From positions 1 to 22,771 of the forward strand of contig JBHHZM010000045.1 in NCBI GenBank assembly GCA_046758065.1: a DNA stretch of 22,771 bases, written 5' to 3'. Numbering within the stretch: the stretch's first letter is position 1; every line of letters starts with the position of its first letter. Positions 1 to 6,475 of the stretch are shown here, in pieces. This stretch comes from JBHHZM01 sp046758065. Its GTDB lineage: Bacteria > Pseudomonadota > Alphaproteobacteria > JAAXGF01. The notes below the pieces were generated by a model. That model did no database searches, had not been told where the DNA came from, and saw only the letters and a program-made list of their open reading frames with translations. Made by a program: the position numbers and the translations under genes.

Positions 1-40
1 AATGCGGGCGCTGTCCAAACCACCCAAACGGTTGTTCGGC

Positions 41-679
41 ATGCAAGGGGTGGTGCATCGACTGAGGAACCGACGCGCGGCTTTGACGCTTGTCGTCGGG
101 CTGCTTGTCACGGGCTGTACGCACGCCATTCCCCTGAACGCGACCGTTCAACCGCCGCCCGACATCGCGCCTGTTCCACTCGCGGTCGGCGTCCATTACA
201 CCCCTGAATTCGAAACCTACGTGCACAGCGAGTCTCGCCGCGGCGACACGTGGGCTTTTCCGCTGGGCTCGGCCAGCGTGAAGCTTTTCGACGACACTTT
301 TTCCGCCGCGTTCAAGTCGATCCGGAACGTCCCGCGCCGTCCGCCGTTGGGCGCGGGCGAGTCCGGCCTCGCGGCGGTCATCGAGTCTCGGATCGAAGGG
401 TTCAGCTTCACGCTCCCCTTTCTCAAGACGGGGACATATACGGCGGAGATCACCTACCGCTTCACGATCTATTCGCCGCAAGGCGACCCGTTCGCTTCCT
501 GGATGGAAACCGGGTGGGGCGAGAAGAAGGGACAGATGGGCTTCGAATACGCCCGCTGGCCGGGCGAGGCGGCGGACATCGCGATGCAGGACGCGGCCGC
601 CAAGTTCCTGCGGAATTTCAGGACGGTTCCGGAGGTGAGGCGATGGTTGCGTGAGAGAGGCGCTTTACCCGCCGGTTAG
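41..679 (+). CDS. Predicted outer-membrane lipoprotein, function unknown
   Basis: I do not recognise the family. From the ATG at 41 the N-terminus has basic residues, a hydrophobic stretch and a lipobox V-T-G-C, with the Cys at residue 26, so the protein should be lipidated and exported. The mature part, about 185 residues, is mixed alpha/beta in appearance with no transmembrane segment. It contains several aromatic-rich strands (GVHYTPEF, GSASVKLFDD, YTAEITYRFTIY). An in-frame ATG at 2 would add 13 residues and a longer basic leader. I prefer 41 because it gives a lipoprotein signal of normal length, but neither start has a clear ribosome binding site, and the gene might begin outside the window. 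The next lipoprotein gene starts 42 nt downstream, so the two are probably co-transcribed. Confidence 0.7.
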   Translation: MQGVVHRLRNRRAALTLVVGLLVTGCTHAIPLNATVQPPPDIAPVPLAVGVHYTPEFETYVHSESRRGDTWAFPLGSASVKLFDDTFSAAFKSIRNVPRRPPLGAGESGLAAVIESRIEGFSFTLPFLKTGTYTAEITYRFTIYSPQGDPFASWMETGWGEKKGQMGFEYARWPGEAADIAMQDAAAKFLRNFRTVPEVRRWLRERGALPAG

Positions 680-721
680 AGGAGCGCTCAAGGACAACCA
701 CTGAAGAGAGAGGCCGTGATC

Positions 722-1399
722 ATGCTGCGAACGTTCATGTTGTTCTTCTCATTGGCCGCCATAGCCGGCGGTTGTGCATCCTACACGCCATCCTCGGCGG
801 TACTGGAGTCACCCAAAAAATTTGCCGGGCAGCGCGCCGAAAACGGAGTCGCGGTGAGCGTCTCGCCGCTTACCGACCCGGAGGAACAGAAAAAGCTGTT
901 CGACGCCGACTTTACCGAAAAAGGCGTCCTGTGCCTTCAGGTGGTGGCGGAAAACCAGTCGGCGCCGTTGGCCGTCGTGCGCCCCTCCGACATGTCGCTC
1001 GAATTGCCCGGCGGCACGCAGTTAAGCCCGGTCAGTGCGAACACGGTCGTCGCCAAGGTCGGCGAGAAGGGCAGCGTGGCAGGCGCGACCATCGCCTTCG
1101 GTTTGATCGGCTATCTTGCCTCCGCGAACGCCGAGGATAACGCGCGCGCCGCGCGGCTGGAGGACTATCGGAGCAAGACATTCTCGGAGGCGCGGCTGGC
1201 GAGCGGAAATTCGGCGCACGGCGTCGTTTTCTTCATTCCACCGCCGGGCACCAAGGCATTTGACAGCGCAACGTTTTCCGTCAGGTTCGTCGACGCGGAG
1301 GACGCGACGAGCCGGACCATCGAGCTTCCTCTCACAAACCTCGATTTCAAGGAAGTGCCCTTGCAAGCGCCCGAAAAGAAGAAAAAGGCCTGCTGCTGA
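722..1399 (+). CDS. Predicted lipoprotein with Lys-rich Cys-Cys C-terminus, function unknown
   Basis: No family recognised. The ATG at 722 sits 8 nt after a GAGAGAGG ribosome binding site, whereas the in-frame GTG at 716 is only 2 nt away from it, so 722 is the better start (225 aa). The N-terminus is a short signal with lipobox A-G-G-C, with the Cys at residue 18. The middle has a small hydrophobic Gly/Ala-rich segment (GATIAFGLIGYLAS) that could be a membrane-contacting helix. The end of the protein carries a run of lysines followed by Cys-Cys, which is unusual for a periplasm-facing lipoprotein. It lies 42 nt after another lipoprotein gene on the same strand, which suggests a two-gene operon. 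The envelope location is an inference from the signal; the function is open. Confidence 0.75.
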   Translation: MLRTFMLFFSLAAIAGGCASYTPSSAVLESPKKFAGQRAENGVAVSVSPLTDPEEQKKLFDADFTEKGVLCLQVVAENQSAPLAVVRPSDMSLELPGGTQLSPVSANTVVAKVGEKGSVAGATIAFGLIGYLASANAEDNARAARLEDYRSKTFSEARLASGNSAHGVVFFIPPPGTKAFDSATFSVRFVDAEDATSRTIELPLTNLDFKEVPLQAPEKKKKACC

Positions 1400-1420
1400 T
1401 CGATGGCGGCCGCGATCCTG

Positions 1421-1438
1421 CCTCGACGGTCGACGAGG
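1421..1438 (+). terminator. Weak hairpin after the lipoprotein pair
   Basis: CCTCG and CGAGG form a 5-bp stem around an 8-nt loop, followed by TTTGATT. It lies 22 nt after the stop of the second lipoprotein gene. The stem is short and the T-run is poor, so this is only a candidate. Confidence 0.25.
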
Positions 1439-1471
1439 TTTGATTATCCGCACATTTTTATTGGTCCTAGC

Positions 1472-1500
1472 TTGTCGGTAGACGGCGGCTGACCTATTCC
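1472..1500 (+). promoter_or_regulatory. Candidate promoter for the hopanoid run
   Basis: TTGTCG (1472-1477) and TATTCC (1495-1500) are 17 nt apart and lie about 55 nt before the hpnC-hpnD start. The match to a sigma-70 type promoter is moderate (4/6 and 3/6). The position in the only gap upstream of the run is the main argument. Confidence 0.3.
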
Positions 1501-1556
1501 TTCGGATTCCGGTATTATTCGCCAACCGGTGGTTTCCCGATTGGGCCCGAATACGC

Positions 1557-3275
1557 ATGACAGTTCGATCCGCCGATCCAGTGGCGCCTTCGAAGACCGC
1601 GCGGGACGAGAATTTCCCGGTCGGTTCCTGGCTGCTGCCCGCCGCGTTGCGGCCCTACGTCGCATCGTTCTACGCGGTGGTGCGGGCGGCCGACGACATC
1701 GCCGACAGTCCCGCGCTTTCAGCCGAGGAGAAGATCGCCCGGCTCGAAGCCGTCGACGTGGCGCTCCGGGGCGAGACTCCGGTGGCCGAAGGTTGCGAAC
1801 GCGCCGCCAGGCTGCGGAGCGAACTTGGCGTCGTCGGCGTCGATATCGCGCATGCGCGCGACCTTCTGAAGGCGTTCACGCAGGATGCGACCAAGCTGCG
1901 CTACGACGACTGGGACGATCTGCTCGGCTATTGCCGGCTATCGGCCAACCCGGTGGGGCGCTTCCTGCTCGACCTCCACGGCGAGGACGGTTCGGGCCAC
2001 GCGGCATCCGACGCCTTGTGCACTGCGCTGCAGATCATCAATCACCTTCAGGACTGCCGCGACGATTACCGCGACCTCGATCGCGTCTACCTTCCGCTCG
2101 ATTTCTTCGCCGCGGCCGGCGCCCGTATCGAGGAACTCGACGCCCCGGCGGCGAGTCCGGCGTTGCGCCGGGTGCTCGATCGCGCTCTCGATGGCGTCGA
2201 TGCGCTGCTGGCGGCGGCGCGTCCACTGTCGGCGCATATCCGTCACCCCGGAATGCGCCGCGAGGCGGCGGTCATCGTCGCCCTCGCCGAGCGCCTTGCG
2301 ATCGAGCTCGGGCGCCGCGACCCGCTCGCCGAACGGGTCGAGCTGTCGTTGCCCCAAAAGCTTGGCTGTGCGCTCCGCGGCTTGACCCGTACGCTCTTCA
2401 CACCCGGCCCAAACGCCCGGGAGGATGTCCGAGTCGATCCGAAAGCCTACGTGCGCGAGCGCGTGCGGCGCTCGGGCTCATCGTTTTACTGGGCGATGTG
2501 GTTTCTGTCCAAACCGAGACGGGAGGCGATGTTCGCGATCTACGCTTTCTGCCGCGAAGTCGACGACATCGCCGACGGCGTCGGCACCCGCGAAAAGAAA
2601 TCGGCGGCACTCGCCGCCTGGGCCGACGAAATCGCGGCGCTTTACGAAGGCGCGCCGCGCACGGCCATCGCCCGGGCGCTGGTCGGACCGGTTTCCGAGT
2701 ACGGTCTGCGCCGCGAGGACTTCGAGGAAATCCTGCGCGGCGTGGGCATGGACGTCCGCGACGAGGTGCGGGCGCCCGATATGGATACGCTGAAGCTTTA
2801 CTGTTCGCGCGTCGCCGGCGCCGTCGGCCTGTTGTCGGTGCGGGTATTCGGCTGCGCCGACCCCCGCGCCGATTCGTTCGCCCTCGCGGTCGGTCAGGCG
2901 CTGCAACTCACGAACATCCTGCGCGACGTAGGAGAGGACGCCGCGGTCGGTCGGCTCTACATGCCGCGCGAACTGCTCGACGCCGCCGGCATCCACGAGC
3001 GCGAACCCCGGGCCGTCGCCGGCCATCCGGCGCTGCCCGAGGCGTGCGCGGCGCTCGCCCGGCTGGCGCGCAGTCATTTCGACGAGGCACGGACGATGCT
3101 CGCCGCCATGTCGCCAGGCGACCGCGCGACGCTCAGGCCGGCGGTGGTCATGATGGCCGTATACAGCCGATTGCTCGACCGTCTCGTGCGCGCCGACTGG
3201 CGCCGGCTCGAACCGCCGGTGAGCCTGCCGCGGGCGGAGAAGATGTGGATCGCCCTGCGCCACGGCATTCTGTGA
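1557..3275 (+). CDS. hpnCD: Fused HpnC-HpnD, hydroxysqualene synthase plus presqualene diphosphate synthase
   Basis: One 572-aa frame contains two complete trans-isoprenyl diphosphate synthase domains of the squalene/phytoene synthase family. Residues 1-285 resemble HpnC, with the N-terminal ENFPVGSWLLP signature and Asp motifs DDIAD (46-50) and DCRDD (166-170). Residues 295-572 resemble HpnD, with the GSSFYWAMWFL start region and motifs DDIAD (336-340) and DVGED (457-461). In the known three-step route HpnD condenses two farnesyl diphosphates to presqualene diphosphate, HpnC converts that to hydroxysqualene and HpnE reduces it to squalene. Normally hpnC and hpnD are separate adjacent genes. 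The junction (279-295) has no stop. Inserting one T between 2435 and 2436 would create a TGA for hpnC and put an ATG at 2425 in frame with hpnD, so a true fusion and a one-base sequence error both remain possible. All four Asp motifs are intact. Confidence 0.93.
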   Translation: MTVRSADPVAPSKTARDENFPVGSWLLPAALRPYVASFYAVVRAADDIADSPALSAEEKIARLEAVDVALRGETPVAEGCERAARLRSELGVVGVDIAHARDLLKAFTQDATKLRYDDWDDLLGYCRLSANPVGRFLLDLHGEDGSGHAASDALCTALQIINHLQDCRDDYRDLDRVYLPLDFFAAAGARIEELDAPAASPALRRVLDRALDGVDALLAAARPLSAHIRHPGMRREAAVIVALAERLAIELGRRDPLAERVELSLPQKLGCALRGLTRTLFTPGPNAREDVRVDPKAYVRERVRRSGSSFYWAMWFLSKPRREAMFAIYAFCREVDDIADGVGTREKKSAALAAWADEIAALYEGAPRTAIARALVGPVSEYGLRREDFEEILRGVGMDVRDEVRAPDMDTLKLYCSRVAGAVGLLSVRVFGCADPRADSFALAVGQALQLTNILRDVGEDAAVGRLYMPRELLDAAGIHEREPRAVAGHPALPEACAALARLARSHFDEARTMLAAMSPGDRATLRPAVVMMAVYSRLLDRLVRADWRRLEPPVSLPRAEKMWIALRHGIL

Positions 3276-3297
3276 AGCGCCTGCTTTCGAACTGCGC

Positions 3298-3325
3298 TTG
3301 ACTTTCCAAGTATTCCAAGTATTTG
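3298..3325 (+). promoter_or_regulatory. Candidate promoter with 9-bp tandem repeat
   Basis: TTGACT (3298-3303) matches the -35 consensus at 5/6, and TATTTG (3320-3325) is a weak -10 after 16 nt. The spacer is made of two perfect tandem copies of TTCCAAGTA (3304-3312 and 3313-3321). A small CCAA-N4-TTGG inverted repeat (3315-3326) overlaps the -10. It lies in the 138-nt gap before the nucleotidyltransferase. The repeat may be an operator; that is inference. Confidence 0.4.
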
Positions 3326-3413
3326 GATTGCATGACGGGGTGGCCCGATGTTATGGAGTGCAGATGTCCGAACGGTGTCGTTGCGCAGCGCCAATCTATC
3401 CGAGGCGCCCCGT

Positions 3414-4199
3414 ATGAGAGCAATCATCCTGGCCGCCGGCGCAGGACGGCGTCTGCATTTCGATGGCCCCCGCCTGCCCAAGATCATGCTCGACTTCGGC
3501 GGCAAGACGCTGCTGCGCCGTCACGTCGAAATCCTGTGCCATTGCGGCGTCGAGGAGATCGTCGTCGCCGTCGGCTATCGAACCGACCTGATCGACGCGG
3601 AACTCGCGGCTATCGGAGCGGACGGACTGGTCGAGACGGTCTTCAATCCCGATTATCGGGAAGGCAGCATCGTCACCCTGTGGTCGGTGCGCGAGCAGCT
3701 CGCACGCGGCGGCGACGTGATCCTGATGGACGGCGACGTGCTCTACGATCACCGGATCATGGAGCGCCTGCTTGCCTCGCGACACCGCAACTGCTTCCTC
3801 CTCGACCGCGACTTCGAGCCCGGCGAGGAACCGACGAAGCTGTGCGTGCGCGACGGCGTACTGGTCGAATTTCACAAACAGGTCGACGTCGCCTTCGATT
3901 TCTGGGGCGAATCGGTGGGATTCTTCCGCCTCGGCGAGGACGTGGCGCGGCGTCTGGTTCCGGCGACCCGGCGTTACATCGAACGCGGCGCCCGCAACGA
4001 ACTCTACGACGAGGCGTTGCGTGACCTCCTGCTCGGCGATCCGCCCGGAAGCTTCGGTTTCGAGGACATTACCGGGTTGCCCTGGACCGAAATCGACTTT
4101 CAGGAGGACATCGCGCGCGCCGCGACCGAGGTGCTGCCGCGACTCGTCGAGCCGGAAGGCGAAACACCCCAGATCGCGGTAGCCGCCGGCGATGACTGA
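3414..4199 (+). CDS. LicC/PntC-like NTP-transferase (probable phospho-alcohol cytidylyltransferase)
   Basis: A 261-aa single-domain nucleotidyltransferase of the GT-A-like NTP_transferase fold. The nucleotide-binding loop LAAGAGRR is at 6-13, followed by the P-K pair (K23). The metal-binding MDGD is at 105-108, and a GESVGFFRL segment and a C-terminal PWTEIDFQEDIARA follow, as in LicC, PntC and inositol-phosphate cytidylyltransferase relatives. Such enzymes join CTP (or another NTP) to a small phosphorylated alcohol or phosphonate; the substrate here cannot be read. The start at 3414 is chosen because the protein then begins directly with MRAIILAAG and a GAGG lies 8 nt upstream. The upstream in-frame ATG at 3348 would add 22 residues of no family character. 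It sits between hpnC-hpnD and dxs, where hpnE is often found, so a role in a hopanoid or lipid head group is conceivable but unproven. Confidence 0.85.
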   Translation: MRAIILAAGAGRRLHFDGPRLPKIMLDFGGKTLLRRHVEILCHCGVEEIVVAVGYRTDLIDAELAAIGADGLVETVFNPDYREGSIVTLWSVREQLARGGDVILMDGDVLYDHRIMERLLASRHRNCFLLDRDFEPGEEPTKLCVRDGVLVEFHKQVDVAFDFWGESVGFFRLGEDVARRLVPATRRYIERGARNELYDEALRDLLLGDPPGSFGFEDITGLPWTEIDFQEDIARAATEVLPRLVEPEGETPQIAVAAGDD

Positions 4200-4506
4200 G
4201 CATGGCGTACGCCCGAGCGACTCATCACGGATATTCAACTCATCGTGAGCAAACGGCACAAGGCGGGAGAGAAAGATCGGGGTTCGGCGTGATGCGGCCT
4301 GCCGGCGACCGCCGTTTCTCGAACCGCCTGTGCGCAGCGGGATCGGCCGCGACAAGGAACCTTTGCCTTGACGATCACGTCGCGTTATGTCTAGAGCGTT
4401 GAAATAAATGTTGATATAAAGTGTGTCCTATGCCGTCGGCATGACCCGCCCGGGGCAAGGTCCGGAGTAGTGAGGAGCCCCGCATTCCACGTGTCGGGGG
4501 AGGTGG
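4200..4506 (+). promoter_or_regulatory. Gap before dxs with AT-rich segment, possible promoter
   Basis: This 307-nt gap has no convincing gene. A 66-codon frame at 4202-4402 has no ribosome binding site or recognisable features. An AT-rich stretch at 4399-4420 (TTGAAA, TTGATA, TATAAA words) stands out in the GC-rich surroundings about 90-110 nt before dxs and is a likely promoter region. No -35/-10 pair has good spacing, so the exact boxes are not assigned. Confidence 0.35.
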
Positions 4507-6435
4507 ATGAAACAAAAATCGAATACGACGCCGTTACTGGATACGGTTAACTTCCCGACGGATATTCGCGGGTTCGACGTGGCGCAGCTCAAGCAGCTGG
4601 CCGACGAGCTCAGAACCGAGACGATCGAAGCCGTGTCGGTCACGGGAGGCCACCTCGGGGCGAGCCTCGGGGTCGTCGAGTTAACGGTCGCCCTGCACCA
4701 TGTCTTCGATACGCCGCGGGATCGGCTCATATGGGACGTCGGTCACCAGGCCTATCCGCACAAGATCCTCACGGGCCGACGCGACCGCATCCGCACCCTG
4801 CGCCAGCCGGGCGGGCTCTACGGCTTCACCAAGCGCGCGGAGAGCGAATACGATCCATTCGGCGCGGCGCACAGTTCGACCTCGATTTCGGCCGGGCTGG
4901 GCATGTGTGTCGCCCGTGACCTTTCGGGCAAGGACAACCACGTCGTCGCGGTCATCGGCGACGGCGCGATGTCGGCCGGGATGGCTTATGAGGCGATGAA
5001 CAACGCCGGTTCGATGGATACCCGGCTGATCGTCATTCTCAACGACAACGACATGTCGATCGCGCCGCCGGTCGGCGCGATGAGCGCCTATTTGTCCCGT
5101 CTGATCTCGTCGAAACCCTATCGCTCGATTCGCCTTCTGGCGCGCGACATGGCGAAACGGTTCCCGCGGCCGATCGAGACCGCGGCGCGCCGGGCGGAGG
5201 AGTACGCCCGCGGCTTGGTTACCGGAGGCACGCTGTTCGAGGAGCTTGGCTTTTTCTATATCGGGCCGGTCGACGGCCATAATCTCGATCACCTGTTGCC
5301 GGTGCTGAAGAACCTGCGCAAAACCGAGGAGGCCTGTCCCATCCTGCTGCACGTGGTGACCAAGAAGGGGCATGGCTATCCACCGGCGGAACGCGCCGCC
5401 GACAAGTATCACGGGGTGAGCAAATTCGACGTCGTCACCGGCGAACAGAAAAAGTCGGCGGCCAAGGCACCGAGCTACACCTCGGTATTCGCCCAAGCGC
5501 TGATCAGCGAGGCGGAAGAGGACGACAAGATCGTCGGCATCACCGCCGCCATGCCGTCGGGGACGGGGCTCAACAAGTTCGCGGCGCGCTTTCCCGAACG
5601 CTGCTTCGACGTCGGCATCGCCGAACAGCACGCTGTAACCTTCGCCGCCGGTCTGGCGAGCGAAGGCTACAAGCCGTTCGCGGCGATCTACTCGACCTTC
5701 CTCCAGCGCGCTTATGATCAAGTGGTGCACGACGTCGCCATCCAGCGCCTTCCCGTGCGCTTTGCGCTCGATCGCGCCGGGCTTGTCGGGGCCGACGGTC
5801 CGACCCACGCCGGTTCCTACGATGTCACGTATCTGGGGTGCCTGCCCGGCTTCGTCGTCATGGCGGCGGCCGACGAGGCCGAACTCGTGCACATGGTGGC
5901 GACCGCTGCGGCGATCGATGATCGGCCGAGCGCGCTGCGCTATCCACGCGGCGAAGGGGCGGGCGTCCCGCTGCCCGAGCGCGGCGAGGTGCTGGAAATC
6001 GGCAAGGGCCGCATCCTGCGCGAAGGCTCGACCGTGGCGCTCCTGTCGCTCGGCGGGCGCCTCAGGGAATGTCTGAACGCGGCCGATGACCTGGCCGCCC
6101 GGGGGCTGTCGGCCACGGTCGCCGATGCGCGCTTCGCAAAGCCGCTCGATGAGGGTTTGGTGGCCCGCCTCGCCGGCGAGCACGAAGTGCTGGTAACCAT
6201 AGAGGAGGGGGCGATCGGCGGGTTTTCCTCGTTTGTGCTGAACTACCTGGCTCGCGCGGGGTTTCTCGACACGGGTCTCAAGGTGAGGCCGATGATTCTG
6301 CCGGACCGTTTTGTGGCACACGGCACGCCTGAAGGGATGTACGAGGACGCCGGTCTCAAGGCGCCCGACATCGTCGCCACCGTTCTGGCCGCTCTCGGCC
6401 GGATCGAGACCGGTCAGGAACCGGTGCGCGCCTGA
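4507..6435 (+). CDS. dxs: 1-deoxy-D-xylulose-5-phosphate synthase
   Basis: The first enzyme of the MEP isoprenoid pathway, condensing pyruvate and glyceraldehyde 3-phosphate with thiamine diphosphate. The 642-aa length is normal for the family. H49 lies in GGHLGASLG. The thiamine diphosphate/Mg motif begins G151-D152-G153 and runs into AMSAGMAYEAMNN, with N181 in NDNDM. E373 in GIAEQHAVTFAAG is the cofactor-activating glutamate, equivalent to E370 of the E. coli enzyme. The transketolase pyrimidine domain (about 320-480) and C-terminal domain follow. A GGGGGAGG sequence ends 3 nt before the ATG. Its place directly upstream of shc suggests a copy that supplies precursor for hopanoid synthesis. 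Whether it is the only dxs of the genome cannot be judged here. Confidence 0.97.
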   Translation: MKQKSNTTPLLDTVNFPTDIRGFDVAQLKQLADELRTETIEAVSVTGGHLGASLGVVELTVALHHVFDTPRDRLIWDVGHQAYPHKILTGRRDRIRTLRQPGGLYGFTKRAESEYDPFGAAHSSTSISAGLGMCVARDLSGKDNHVVAVIGDGAMSAGMAYEAMNNAGSMDTRLIVILNDNDMSIAPPVGAMSAYLSRLISSKPYRSIRLLARDMAKRFPRPIETAARRAEEYARGLVTGGTLFEELGFFYIGPVDGHNLDHLLPVLKNLRKTEEACPILLHVVTKKGHGYPPAERAADKYHGVSKFDVVTGEQKKSAAKAPSYTSVFAQALISEAEEDDKIVGITAAMPSGTGLNKFAARFPERCFDVGIAEQHAVTFAAGLASEGYKPFAAIYSTFLQRAYDQVVHDVAIQRLPVRFALDRAGLVGADGPTHAGSYDVTYLGCLPGFVVMAAADEAELVHMVATAAAIDDRPSALRYPRGEGAGVPLPERGEVLEIGKGRILREGSTVALLSLGGRLRECLNAADDLAARGLSATVADARFAKPLDEGLVARLAGEHEVLVTIEEGAIGGFSSFVLNYLARAGFLDTGLKVRPMILPDRFVAHGTPEGMYEDAGLKAPDIVATVLAALGRIETGQEPVRA

Positions 6436-6475
6436 ACCCGTCATTCCATTTGGCTGTGCACGGTTCGACGGGACG

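Noticed and set aside
2425..2793. Possible separate hpnD start at ATG 2425
   Set aside because: It is out of frame with the HpnD domain in the sequence as given, and the GGGAGG directly abuts the ATG with no spacing. It is kept only as part of the one-base-error argument in the fusion finding.
1529..3301. 590-codon open frame on the + strand overlapping hpnC-hpnD in another frame
   Set aside because: Extremely Arg-rich product. The overlapping frame encodes two intact synthase domains.
4202..4402. 66-codon open frame in the gap before dxs
   Set aside because: No ribosome binding site, no hydrophobic or domain pattern, and composition unlike neighbouring genes.
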